The translations under genes were made by a program, and so were the position numbers. From Hybos culiciformis (lineage: Eukaryota > Arthropoda > Insecta > Diptera > Hybotidae): a DNA stretch of 64,000 nt. Shown piece after piece: positions 27,001-40,636 of this stretch (position 1 is its first letter; each line of letters starts with the position of its first letter). Location of the stretch: positions 5,680,176 to 5,744,175 of the forward strand of contig OZ023273.1 in assembly GCA_964007475.1 (NCBI GenBank). The letters run 5' to 3'. The notes under the pieces are model-generated. The model saw only the letters and a program-made list of their open reading frames with translations, searched no databases and was not told the origin of the DNA.

Positions 27001-29799
27001 TTTATGTACATTAGAAAAAAGAAATAATTTTCAGTAAAATATGATTAAAAATAAAAAAATATTCAACTTAACCAATAATTAATTTAAAAAATTTCAATAA
27101 TCTTCAACTTCATAATATTGAACAAATAATTAAACAAAAAATTGAGTACCTGTCGAGTAACATACTGGCTGAAAAGGAATCCTTGGCTAGCATAAAAACA
27201 TAAAACAGAAAACATGATTTATAACACTGCCTACGTTTTGTTGTACATATTATTATATATAGTTAATATATTTTTATTCACAATATATGCATAAATAGGG
27301 CTTTTTCATTTCACCACATGATAATGTGTACGGTGGTCGCCGATTTAATTGATGAAAGAAAAATAATCAAATTTGACAAGTAGTATAATGGTCATATAAA
27401 GTGCGGTTATCTATTTAATAACCACAATATGTAAAAAAAAAATAAAAATAAAAAAGTAATAATGAAAGTTTTCTGAAATATCCAATTACACTCTTTAATT
27501 AAAACAACTAGGTAGGTATATGTATAACAGAAAAGTGTAGACAGCACTGTTGAAGGCTTTCATGCTTTCTCCAAAAAAAAAAAACAAAAAAAATAATGTT
27601 AATAAAAAAAATACACATGTTTATTTTTATTTATTAAAAATTTTGTTTGCGACATGTTTTTATTCGAATAAAATGAAAATAATGGGAATATAAAAACGAA
27701 GAAAAAAAAATTAAATTTCTGAGTATTAAGGATATCCGATATTTTATTGTATTTTTACCAATTTCTGCTGTTTTTTTTTGTTTTTTTCTTATTTTTCTTC
27801 TTGTTTATGAGACTGTTTTTATTTTCACAAATTGAATTCCAAGAATGAGAATTTCAATAAGATGGGAATATAGAGATTTTGTAAGGATAACAATGTAAGA
27901 GGATAATTTTCTTATTGAAAAATATTTTAGTCATAAATTTTTTTTTTTTTTGTTGTATTTATGAATTTATTTTTTATTTATTTAATTCAAATAAAACAAA
28001 AAATAAATATATAACAAAACTATAGTTTTTTATATTTTTACAATCACAAAATCATATTAAATTGAATTTAAATTCCTTTCATTCGGGCATTGACATTAGG
28101 GGAAAATATTTTCTAAAGCTGAAAATTTAAAGGAAAATGTAAAATTTATAAATAAAGGAAATTTTCATAGAGCATATAACAATTCTCATACATCTTGAAT
28201 GGTTCTCAGTTAAAAAAGTATATTAGTATGATAGTGGTAGATATAATAATTTTTGATACAAAAAGAGGCTAGCGACCATTTAATGCCAATTTAAAAAAAA
28301 AACGTAAGTATAAACTATAGTATGAATATTTTATATACTTATCCGTTAATTCAGAACATATGTGTATTTTATATTTTAACTTTTAACTGGAAAATGTACA
28401 GAACTTTCATCATTATAACATAAAATATTAATGAAATTTTATTAAATATTTTAGTTAATTAATTTACTGGTCTCAATAATATAATATATTATTAATACAT
28501 ATAATTTTAATTTTTATTATTTACAATTTTAATGTGTTAATTATTTTTAACTGTGATTTTTTTTTTTTTTTTAGCTGTAGGTTATAATTATATATTTAAA
28601 AAATTATTATTATTATGTAATATAATTTCAAATTTTAATTATATGTTAATAATTTAATATGAATAAAAATTAATAGTAATTAAGAACATAGAGTATGGTT
28701 AATAATATTTACTGTATAATAATAATTTTTTTGTTTTATTATTATTATAAATGATTTATTATAATCTATATAACCAAATACAAAAAAATTATAAATTTAA
28801 TTTTATTTATAATTCATATATAAAACAGAACAGAAGTTGCATTTTTTTGATTATAATTACAAAAATTAATAACATAATTTTTCTGAAATTTAAAGAGGAG
28901 AAATAAACATAATATGTATTTATGGCAACCTAATGTGTCTACATAACGTCTTAATATAATGATAATTTGAATTAAGACGAACGAAATTATTTAAGCTATT
29001 AACTTAGCAATTAAAAGCATTACTCATTGAAAAGCTGAAATAATTTTCATACCATTTGAGAGTAAAAAAATTGGAACAATAATTTTTATTATCAAAATTT
29101 TAAAACCAACTTATACAAAATTGAATATCTTACATAAACATTTCAAAATAAAAATTAATTTGCTCTAATAAAATTATGCTAATTATTATAGACACATAAC
29201 TACTTATGTAGGTATATGAAATATTTATGTTAGCACATTATTATATTAATAAAAATATAATATGAATACATATGTATTTGTGTACCCTATGAGTATAAAA
29301 ACAATTGTTTATTTGAATGTTACATATTTATATAAATATATATATATATTATGATTTAGTTAATAAAACCTCACTCGTGTATAGTATAACCCTTTTTTTA
29401 TTTTAATCTCGGGTAAAAAAATAAATCATCTTGGTAACAATTATTCCCAGAAGACGAATAAGCTAAATATTCCCATTCACAAGACCGACATCAAAGTGAT
29501 TCATCATAATTTAATGATTTTAAATGAAAAAAAATAATAATAATAATATCCTTAAAAAAAATACTAAAGCAATAAAAAATTAAGCCTCGCGTTATAAATT
29601 ATAAAAAATTATATTATTAATATGTATGTATACCTAAAATTTCAAATTTACCTTATGTATTGTAAAATAAGTTTCAACAACCACCAAACAACCACCAATT
29701 TATATAAAATAGCGTATACAGTGCACATCCTTTATTTATATACATAATATACATTAGTTTCCTCTTTTTAGCTTAAATGTTAGACCTAGTTAATAAATG
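24009..29799. other. A/T-rich non-coding DNA
   Basis: No gene recognised. A hairpin-forming patch lies at 25895-25933 (TCGCCT and AGGCGA outside, AACAT and ATGTT inside). The stretch 28440-28800 is almost pure A/T. An 11-bp tandem pair AACAACCACCA lies at 29676-29697. Confidence 0.55.
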
Positions 29800-30430
29800 T
29801 AACATTTACGTCTTTCGACTTGTCGAGGCAACTCCTCGGAGAAACTCCGAGGATAGCCCCGACAAATAATCCCTACTCTAAGCCCTAAACTTAAAAACTA
29901 AAATGATGCCAATTCCATGCCATATTAATTCAATAAGATGCGACGATGCCAATAATTTCATCTAATGCCATCATCATCTTTTGAGTACCAGCTGCACTAC
30001 TGAGCGAAGAAGATCTTTAGCCCGACAGCAGGCCAACGCCCCATTCACCCAGCCCTTCTCACCTCCAAATGATATTAAAAAATTATACTTGAATGCCTGA
30101 TAAATAGTTATAAATGTATAATATAATAATAACATTTTAGAGTAACTCTGAAAGTGGGATTGTTGCGCCTACATGCCCGAAACAAAATTCCCCGCTCGAC
30201 AAGCTGGTACTACGCATCACAGTGCCATCGAAGATCAATAAGCAGGTTTTCGAGACCGTGATTCCTATCCACACACCAATGAGGATACATTTGGGTAAAT
30301 GCTCACCGCATGTAATGGATAGAAACCCGGTCGGCTATTGATCTTCACACACTTGTGAATGAACACAAGTGTGCCGATGCATACTGAAACGCATACTGTT
30401 TTTACCTTGACCCAATACTACAATACAGTT
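29800..30430. other. GC-richer island with ordered stem-loops, unidentified
   Basis: This is the most GC-rich stretch of its size in the window. Stem-loop A (29820-29865) has a 10-bp arm TTGTCGAGGC with one mismatch, then a perfect 9-bp TCCTCGGAG arm around AAA. Structure B (30230-30346) pairs GAAGATCAATA with TATTGATCTTC (11 bp), GACCG with CGGTC, and CTATCC with GGATAG, with an apical CATTT-GGGT-AAATG. Stem-loop C (30348-30373) is a perfect 10-bp CACACTTGTG. A 66-codon frame (30141-30338, no good start) crosses B. I recognise no family. A retroposon remnant or a structured RNA gene are the main options. Confidence 0.6.
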
Positions 30431-33400
30431 GACTGAGTTTTAAAGTTGTAGAAAGGACAAATTAAAGTACCTTCTAAATACCTTCTAAAATAATTTATAA
30501 AAATAATTTTTTCAAATTACAGAGATATGTATGTGGGACAAAAAAAAAGAAATTCTTCACCATTTCTCGCTAACAAATCACATAATGCTATAGGCAAGGT
30601 TTTTTTTTTTAGATTTATACATAATATAAAATTAATTTACTAGAACTTTTTAATAGCCTTTTCCTAGTTTCTTGTTTTTTTTTCAGTAATTTAATTAGAA
30701 ATATTTTCTACCAAAGAAATATTATTTAAAATTACTTTCTGTTTGACCCAACAAACAAATGTTTCTATATAAATAGATACAAGTATTAATATAATCTTAA
30801 AATTTTCTTTTCTAAAACTAATTTATAAGAAACTCTGTCTTTCTCTCTGGCACATATACCATCAAAGTTTTTCTTTCCAGTTGTTAAAAAACATAGAAAT
30901 AATTATCAACGACACTCACTATAAGCTATAATCATGACAAAATAAACATAAAATAATATTTTGAATTTTCTTTAACGAAAATTAAAAAAAGAGTAATAAA
31001 TAAAACGAAATAAAGATTTTCAAATTTCCCAATATATCGCTCGCATTAATATTATCATACTTTTTTCTGTTCACACTGGTTTATGTCACCATTGAAAAGA
31101 TAAATTAGATTTCGAAAAATTGGTCAAAAATATTGATTACCTACTGTGAATCATTAATATTGGGTATAAGGGTAGTAAGGTAGGTATTTTTTTTTTACCA
31201 TAGAAAATAGTATGCAAATTTTTTTTTAGGGTCAAGTAATTTCATTTCTAAAGAACTTTTATTATTTTAGAAAAATAAAATTTTATTTTTTCTAAAAAAA
31301 AAAATAAAATTTTATTTTTGTTGGCCTTTATCATTAACTTAAAAAAACAAGGACTTGAAGGAACAAAAAAAAAACTTTTCAATAATTTTCATTTATACGT
31401 TCACTATATACATAGCATTTCTTTTTTTTTTTTTTGGGAAAATCAGAAACAAAGAAATTTTTATAAAAAAAAATAAAAAGCAAAATTTTCAACAAGGACA
31501 ATTTTTAGGATATTTTTTTTTTGTAACAAAATTTTTAGTGTAAAATAATAATTTTTAATAGGGTAGAATTACAAACAAAAGATATATAACAAAGTTTTTA
31601 AAATCTTATGAAACATATATTTGATCGCTCTGGAAATTAAATTGTACATTTTGGAATTAGTTATAGAACTAATAGTCAATAATTCTTACAGTTTATCACG
31701 GTATATTTGAAACTCTTTCATAAGTAATTTTTCTTTTTATACTATTTTTTCACTGAGATCTCAACTTAGTGAAAACAGTAAGTAGCCTTAGTTTAGTTTT
31801 CAATTTGTCGTTTTAATGTAAATTTGATGGTATTATACTTGTAATATGCTTGTTAAGAATATCAATAACAGTAGTGGAAACATTTACCCTAATAATAACC
31901 GAAAATAAATCATTTGAAGTTATCCCACTACTTATCACTTTCACCTTCATAGTTTTTTTACCACAAAAACAAGCAGGTGTTTCGGTTAATACCTGAAGTG
32001 GAAGAACAAAAACCTTTTTTTTTGTTTTGAATCATACTGACACTTTTCATGTATCGTATATTATACATTATACATATTTCAAGATTTATTCAATGGTTTA
32101 AATCATATGATGATAATAATTAGGATATATGTAAGAATTTTTTCCGGGTTAAATTCACGCTTGAAAAGACTATTCTTGGAATTGTAAGTTAGCTAGCAAA
32201 CATAGTGAGAAATACATTGATTTAAACGTGGAAAGACCGTTGAAATCTAAAACAGCTGGTTTCATAAAAATTGATGATAACATAATATCTGTTGTACTGT
32301 ATAACTTGAATACACATAAAGATGACCCATTTTTGATTCTTCTGTGATGACATTCTTATGAAGATCTAAGACGAAAATTAATTTAAAAATTTTAAATTTG
32401 TAGATTCGTTTCGGATTTACTTATACAATTTTTTTTTCAAATATTCAAGAACTGACCTATTCAATAGCTTAAAATTTATAAAATTTTTCAATACTATCAA
32501 TAACTGTTTCAATACCTTATACAAAAAAATTCTAAATTGATTAGAATGATTTTGTGAAGCTTACTTTTCGCACAAGAAAAAAAAGGCTATATTGGTCTTT
32601 TCAATTTATATAATCGAGTAAGTTGAGATAATTGAATTGAAAAATAAAAATTTTATGTCATTTTATATAAAGACAAGTTCATTCAAATTAAATAAACTAA
32701 TCTTGAGAATGGTATACCTATATATTTACTTTTATTGGAATTCATTCACATAATTTCTATAATTTAAAAATTCTTCGCACGTTCGAATATAAAACATAAT
32801 TGCTTTTTAAGGGAAGAAAAATCTTTAAAAAATCTTTAAAAGTAAAAAATTCATTCTAAGGTTTCCGTAATTCTCTTGAATTGTATATTATAGATAAAAA
32901 AGTTAAGTTTTTTTTTTCTTATTTTAAAATGATCTTAGAGTAACTATAATAAAATTATGGTATGCATTATGTTGGTTTATTTGATAGACCAGACTGAGAG
33001 CTGTTATTAACGAAGACTTAAATTCGTATCTTATTTGCGAGCAATATTCAACTTACCTTCAATTTAATAACAAAAAACACCATAAATGCAAAATGATAGA
33101 TATAATTTTTTTGAGAAGCTGAAACCTGTATAAAATGTGCATTATACACTCGTGAACTAATTTTTAAAAATTTTAATGTTAAACTACCTACATTTAATAA
33201 TAATTTAAACTTAAACGTAATTTAAAACCAATTTCCGTGAAAAAAACATGATTTCGATCACCTAAACAACACACTTTCAAACTAAAATATACAATTATTT
33301 TTGGTTTTGGTTTTTCTATTTTATATAAAATAAATTTAATTAAATTTTTCTAAAAAAAAAAATATATAATAAAAATAAACTTAATTTAACACAATTTTGT

Positions 33401-35389
33401 AATTGGACTTTAATAAAATAATTTTTTGATTGTGTTTAAATAAAATCTATTTTATTTCATATTTTTCGACCTATATATTTAAAACCGATGTATACCAAAA
33501 CAAACATATTAAAAATTCTCGACCGACATCAAAAAAATAAGAAAAAAAAGGAAAGTTTTCATTTAATTTTCAAAAAAAACATTTTTTCCACCGTACCAAA
33601 TAGAATACAAAAACTGATAGGTATATTCCCAAAGGAAATATACATATACACCTCGATATACACGTATATTTCTCTTACAATTTTTTCTTTAGTGAATAAT
33701 TCAGGAAAATATGAAAAAATGTTTTCCTTTGCTATAGAATAAAAAAAACTTTTTAGTTGGAAAATTAATCCTAGAAGTTTACAAAAAAAAAAAACACAAA
33801 ATAAATATGATATCTCTTTTTCGCGGGAAAACTAGAAAATTTGGACTACACTATACATAGTATATAAAAAGTTTTGGTGAACATAAATTTTTTAATTGCA
33901 TTTTTTCATCGTTATTTTATTGATGATTTTCTCTTAAGACCAAATATTTGACAAAAGCTTATATATATAATTTACAAGGGAATGTGCAAAAAAAACACCT
34001 TTATTATTAAATAAACCATTTTTTAATTTACTTTAACGACTATCTAAACTTTTATTGTTGACTCGTTTGACAACGAAAAAATTTTTTTTCCTTAAATCTT
34101 AAACGCTTTATAGAAATATCATCAAACCTTTAATAAAACTCTATTCAAATTTAATTTTAATAAATATTCTAGGAAATGAAAAATGCCTCACCACATAAAC
34201 ATAGCATTGATTTTACTCTTTTTTATTTGTTATTATCTGTTCCAATTCTAATAAATCTTATGAATGAAAAAAAAAAAAACAAAAACTTGCCAAATATTGA
34301 TAATTTTATAATAAATTTCTAGGGAAAATGTATAAAAATTTTCTTATACCAAAATCCATTAATAAATTTGTCAGAATAATATGTACTAGATATTTCACGA
34401 ATTTATAGATATCGAAATTTTTTGGCAAATATCTCGATGATATTTAAACTATATTAAAATTTATATGTAATTGACATCCCAGATGTATATCATTTCTTTT
34501 TTTTTAGGTACTTCTATGATGTGCATATACTTATCGTTCACATGCATAATATATATATATATATATAATGTACATATCAAAAATGTTTCGTTCTTTTTTT
34601 TCTATTCTTTTTTAAGCTCATTTGGTTGCTTTATTTGATAACATCATATGTAGGTATATAGTTTTGTGTATTGGTATCAAAAAAGATATACAACTTTTTA
34701 ACACCTAAATGACATATTGAACATGATATCCGTGATGTAGGGCATCGTAAATATTATAAATTTTTCATGAAAACTCGTACAAAATTTAATCTTAAAGGCT
34801 ATAGAGTATAGAAAGTAATTAAGATTTAAAGCAAACAGGATAAAATTGTGCAATATCTATAATGCAAAGAAATTTGATAATGGATTGAGAAAACGATAGA
34901 TTTTCTTATTACCTTTTTTATCAAGTAGAATGTGCTTGTTTGGCCCACAAGTTGGATTAAGTTTTGTACATAATTATTTATAAAATGTAAGTGAACTCTA
35001 TAACATTAAATGGTATAATAAAATGTCTATAAGCTTTTAATAATAAAATTTTACATATTTGTTTTTATTACATATTTCTATTTTTCTAAATATAGAATAA
35101 TTCTATTTCTAATACATAACACAAAAACATAATAATATTTATTATATGTTAATGTAACAAACATAAATAATATTAGTTTTTAAAATATTTTCAACAAGGG
35201 ACAAAATGGAGCAACTGATGCTTAATAATTTATTGAATAATATGCAATATTGTTGTATCCCCTAATCATATAAAAAGAATTTAATTTAATTTCAAATTTT
35301 TAATTCTCTATCTTAAGAGATTAAAATTAATTAAACTTATATTTATTTTAAAATAATATTGATTAAAAATTCGAATTTTTAGGTATCTG
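30431..35389. other. A/T-rich non-coding DNA
   Basis: No gene recognised. An 11-bp pair TACCTTCTAAA lies at about 30469-30490. The short frames at 31355-31543 and 33488-33742 are Lys/Phe/Ile-rich and unlike conserved protein. Confidence 0.55.
31267..31319. repeat. Duplicated 20-bp A/T palindrome
   Basis: The perfect palindrome AAAAATAAAATTTTATTTTT occurs at 31271-31290 and again at 31300-31319. The first copy extends into a near-perfect palindrome through TTTTAG and CTAAAA. Confidence 0.9.
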
Positions 35390-35656
35390 TATATCGTCTG
35401 CTCAGAAATGAAACAACGTATGATAATTATACGTCATTATTAGATAATAGCACCATTCGATTCCTCGTACTCGATTTTATAAGTACAACTATTTTGCAAT
35501 ATTCTTAATGTTGATTAAAATGTGTTTTTTAGATGAAAATTTTCCGTTACTTGATATTTTTGCATACGTTTTTTTTAATTTTCAATTCTTTAAATTCAAA
35601 TTACTCGAAACTATACTTTTCATTATACGTTGTTTCATTTCTCAGCAGACGATATA
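35390..35656. mobile_element. MITE with ~31-bp terminal inverted repeats and TA flanks
   Basis: The left end reads TATCGTCTGCT, then AGAAATGAAACAACGTAT. The right end (about 35625-35654) is its reverse complement with about two mismatches. TA dinucleotides lie directly outside (35390-35391 and 35655-35656). The 263-bp element has no coding capacity. TA flanks suggest mobilisation by a Tc1/mariner-type transposase, which is inference. Confidence 0.8.
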
Positions 35657-38600
35657 ATCATTTCTAAATTCACTATTATTGCATGGATGAACAAACAATG
35701 TATAAACCGAACGCAAGTTGATGTAATGTCAAAAAATAGACCGGCCGATCTTATAAATATTTAACCCTGACATAAATTCATAATCTTTATATTTTTGCAA
35801 AACTTTAAAACTTTTAAAACTTTAGAAAACATAAAAATGTTATATACATTTTAAAGAGTCAGATGAACATTAACCCATTTATCTAAAAAAAAACGCTAGA
35901 AACCATTATAAAATTAATCAAATTTAAATCTTTAAAGTAGTAAAATGCACAAGCACATAGACGATAATTTTTTCGTAAACATAAAACAAATATTATATAA
36001 ATGATCTATATATATATATTTTTTTAAATGTAGCACAAGGTTGTTATTGCACAAAGTTTGCGACAATTTGTTTTTTTAATTATGCGTAGAGGTTTTCTGT
36101 TTTTTCTTTTTTTAATTTTCCATGATGCTTCCTATGCTTAATTTATTTTAAAAACAAAAGATATCCTTGAATTCCCAAGATAGTAGTTGTTCTCTTTTTT
36201 TTTCTTTTTTATTTAATTCCGCACAAAATTATGTCAATCTGATGGAAAAAAAAATTTTTTTTTCATGGGTTGTATAGTATATAATAATAATAATATCCTG
36301 TTATAATAAATTATGTATTGTGTCCGTGATGTATAAAAATAATATATACGCTTTATTTATATCCGTAAATGGAATAAATTTTAATCTCATTTTCCTTCTT
36401 TCTAAAAGTTAAATTAAAGTTAACTTTTTTATTCAATTTTTTGTTTTAATATATACCGCAACGCATAGTTTGAAATCTAAACGTTTTCATTTTCCGTGAG
36501 CAACTAATTCCGTTCTTCTTTTTTTTTAAGTATTTCGATAAAGAAATTGTATATATTCAGAATTTATTTTCGCATACGATAATTATTTGAGAAAATTCGG
36601 AGCAAATGAAAGAAAAATGGAGAAGAAATTTTCCGAATGAAAAGCTCTTATTCAATATACTTTTTTTATGAGATATATTATTAGAGTAACGAAAAATCTA
36701 ATATCTTAGAACTTAGAGAGACTGTATACATAATATTAGAAGAATTATGTTGGAGCGCTTTTTATCCGAAAATTTATTAGGGAATTTAATAAAAATTTTC
36801 AGGGGAAAAAAATCAAAATAAAAGCTTCATTGCCAGTTTTCATATAACCGAATTTTATTTTTCTAGAGACAAAAGCTTAAATATACGAGCGCATGCCTAA
36901 AAGCAGAGCTTCTTTGGCTTTAACTTTATATATAGAGAAAATGATTCTCATATTTAATTTTGTTCATAATTGGCTATTGACTTGTTAAAATAAAAGTTTA
37001 ATTTTTTTTTTTATCAAAAACTTTCCCCGTTAATATATTTCATCTATTCCCACATGATTTTCCGATAACATTTTCTTTTAAGCTTAAGTTTAAATTTAGG
37101 TATATAATTTTAGTAAAATTAGTTAAAAAAAAAAAATTAAAGCATGTTAAAAATGAGAACCAAAATTATATTGAGGTCGAAAAAAGCGAATAACAATGAG
37201 AAATTACACAATATAAAAACTTTAGGGCTTTTGATTTTCTGTCTACCTTTTTTTTGTTTTTTGTTTTTTTTTAGATTTAGGGATATTAAAGTTTTTTTTT
37301 TTTTATGTGAAACTTACGACTATATATATATATTCATTAATCTATACATATATGCAAATGTTTTTAGGTCGTGAATATGTATAACATTTTTTCTTGATTT
37401 TATCCAAAAAAATGTAATTCATATAATAAATATAGATATCCATATGTAATATAAATGCAATATAGTATTTTATTAGGACAAATTAAAAATATATTCAAAT
37501 AATTCAATCTAAAAAAAAACTTTATTGTATCAATTGAAATATTGAATATATTTTGATTGATTTATATTTGGTATTTGTGGCCTCATCTAGACAAGAAACT
37601 TTATATAATATTGAATTTTATTTTTTTGAATGTTGAATTATTCTAATTGTGAACATAATAAACTTATTTAATTTTAATAAAAATAAATAAATTTACAAAG
37701 TTTTCTTATTGGTATAATAAAAAGTTGGAAAACTGTATCTCCGAAACGGTAACAAAAAGAAATATATTCTTTATTTGGGAAAGTTCTTCCTCTTGAAAAA
37801 ATATACGTTTGTGTAAAAGGGAAATTTTGTATCTTTCTTATAAAACTTATCGAACAAATTAGCGAAGTTAATATCAAATTTTACTAGAGAATCTGGAAAA
37901 TAAATTCAAGTTATGTCGAATCAACCGTGTTAATGATAACCGTAAGTCAGCATACAGTAATTTCTGTAAAAGCTTCCAAAGTCACATAATTATATGCACA
38001 CAGGAAACTTGTGAGTTTTGCATTGCTTCTTCAAAATTTAATATACTTTTCCATTACATTATTGAATTGTTTCAATCTGGTATCAAGGTTAGAACTCATC
38101 AGAATACTTTTACTTCTTTTACTTAAAAAAAAATATACCCACCATTCAGTAATAAAATCATCAAACAAATTAATTGTTAACTTAATACTCGAATCATTTT
38201 CATCTTTTTATTAACATTCAGCAGTATCAACATAAAATAAAAACTTTTATTCATAAATTGCCAGTAATTGCAAAGACTGTATACAAATGTTAAACTTTTT
38301 TATGCCATGACAAGCCAGGTTTTTTTTTTTTTTTTTATTAAACCGAAAAACCCAAAAATTATAAAATGGTATATCCCCATAAAATGACATTCATAAACAT
38401 AAAAAAAAAATTTTTTATATCAATTTAATAAGGAGATAATAATAAAACATTTTTTATGACTATGTTACGATTTTATTTTTTATTTAATTTTTTTTTTTTT
38501 CTTTTTCTCTAAATTTATATTAAAAATGTGTTGCGATTTCATTTTGATGGACATTCTTCACACAAAATAACAATTTAAAAATAATGGTGTATCTTTTTCT

Positions 38601-39952
38601 TTTCATATTTACAACATAAATCTTTTGTTTTTTTTTTTTTTTTCTATGTTTTCAAGTCTAACTTTTTTTATTTTTCCGTTTTAATCTTTAAAAAAAATAC
38701 GTGTCCTTAAAGAATGAAATAATCATAAATAAAATTGAAAAAGAAAAAAAAAAGGAAAAGGACAACACAACTGTCTGGAAGCCTAATAAAAGAAATAATT
38801 TTAATTTTCTAAAAATACAAATTTTATTATTGTTTTTTGTGGTTTTATATTATTATTTTCAGGAGCTATATATTTATTAGTTGTAATTTTCTTTCTCTAA
38901 AGGTAAAGCTTTATTGTTCTCCTTTTAAAGGACAATTAAGTTCTTTAAAGAAATATATTTATATTATATATATTCCTGTGATTACAAAGAAAATTTATTT
39001 TTCATTTTGGTAAATTTTTTTTTCTGTTTTTTTTTTTATTTTTCCTTTTAGAAACTAAGCAGCTTGTCTTAAAACTTTTAGATAAAAATAAACCAATATA
39101 TTTCAAGCCGAAAAGAAAACTGTAAATCATATGTTAAATTATCTTGGTTAACCTTTTTTACTTTTACAATTGGTCAATGGTAATAAATTTTAATTTAGAA
39201 AATTTATATATTAAGTTAAGTTTATTTACCCCAGGTTGCATGTTCCAAATTAAGAATAAATGAGTATATGGTAAGAAAATAGAAATCCACATTCAGAAGA
39301 TTCCCTAAATGGCTACTTACAGCAACAGAAAATCGACAAATAATTTCCGATATCTCATTTAAAGTCTGTCAAGATCACGATCTTCATTGTATAACTAAAA
39401 AATTGAGAATAAATTTAAAAAATATAAATTAGTTTTCAAAATGAACCATCAATGTGTATATGGTTGTTTAACCGAGCTCCCGGAATAAAGCAACCAAAAA
39501 ATTAAAAAGAATTTCTAAACGTCACTTCGTTTTCCAAACTCTCCAACGCTAAAAAATAATTCATTTATCTTTTCCGCTTTTCTTTGAATAAAAAACTATA
39601 ATTTTCTTAAAGTCTTACGAATTGATAATTTAATAATATTATTATGTTTTTGTATAATATATTATATTTAATAATGAATAGAAACCAATTCTTAGAACAA
39701 GAGAAATAATTGTTCAATGGGGAAAAAAAAGTAAGTTTTAACTCATAATCATCATTTCCGAACTCATCTAATTGTTTTTTGTTTAGGTTTATTATTATTA
39801 TTATATCTTTTTCATTTTGCAATCAATTACATTATTATGTGTACATATAATTATATAAAATATTTCTTATAACAAAGACAAACTAAATACTGTCAGTTGG
39901 CTGACATAGATAGATGATTTTTATTTTTAAGTAAAAAAAACAAAAACTTGAG
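35657..39952. other. A/T-rich non-coding DNA
   Basis: No gene recognised. Many T runs (for example 38321-38336 and 38629-38643). Confidence 0.55.
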
Positions 39953-40636
39953 TAAAAATTACTACATATATATAATGTATTCTATCAAGAAAATCCTTGG
40001 GATGAAATATTTTTTACGAAAAAAAATGAGTTTTATGCAATATTAAAAAATTTAAATATATTATTTTAAATAATAATTTTAAATTTAATTCATATTTTAT
40101 ACTCTGCGGTGCAGACTACAGAAATATTAGGGGAAATGAACGAAGAAATGAATTTGACAGACTTAAGATTTTGAACATAAATAGCCCTATAGGTTCAAGA
40201 AGAAATAGCCGAAGAAAAACGAAAAATAAATTTAATAAAAGAATTTGCTAGAATCAATACTATATATATACAAAAATATTCGAAAGTTGAGCATTCACCG
40301 AAATGTTGTTCTTTTATATTTTTTAGGACATTAAAAGTCACATTAACCATATTTCACTTATTGCCTACGTTGACGCAAGATTTAATAATTTTGTTGATTT
40401 AATAACCAGAAATATTCTGAAAAATTGTGTCAAAAAATAAAAGATATTAAAAAAAAAACCATGGAGGTAATCATAATATTGATAACAGTGTTAGAATGAA
40501 AATTATTAAATTTTTAGAAATGTTATCATTTTATTTTCTAGTTTTGATAGGATTCATGACTAAAAATTACTACATATATATAATGTATATCAAGAAAATC
40601 TTTAGGATGAAATATTTTTTAATGCAATATTAAAAT
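39953..40636. repeat. Dispersed direct repeat pair 608 bp apart
   Basis: TAAAAATTACTACATATATA at 39953 recurs at 40561. Both go on through ATCAAGAAAATC, GGATGAAATATTTTTT and TGCAATATTAAAA. Copy 2 (40561-40636) lacks about 20 bases that copy 1 (39953-40048) has. The family is unknown. Confidence 0.85.

Noticed and set aside
28440..28800. Nuclear mitochondrial insert, suggested by near-pure A/T sequence
   Set aside because: No mitochondrial gene or tRNA could be recognised; composition alone is not evidence.
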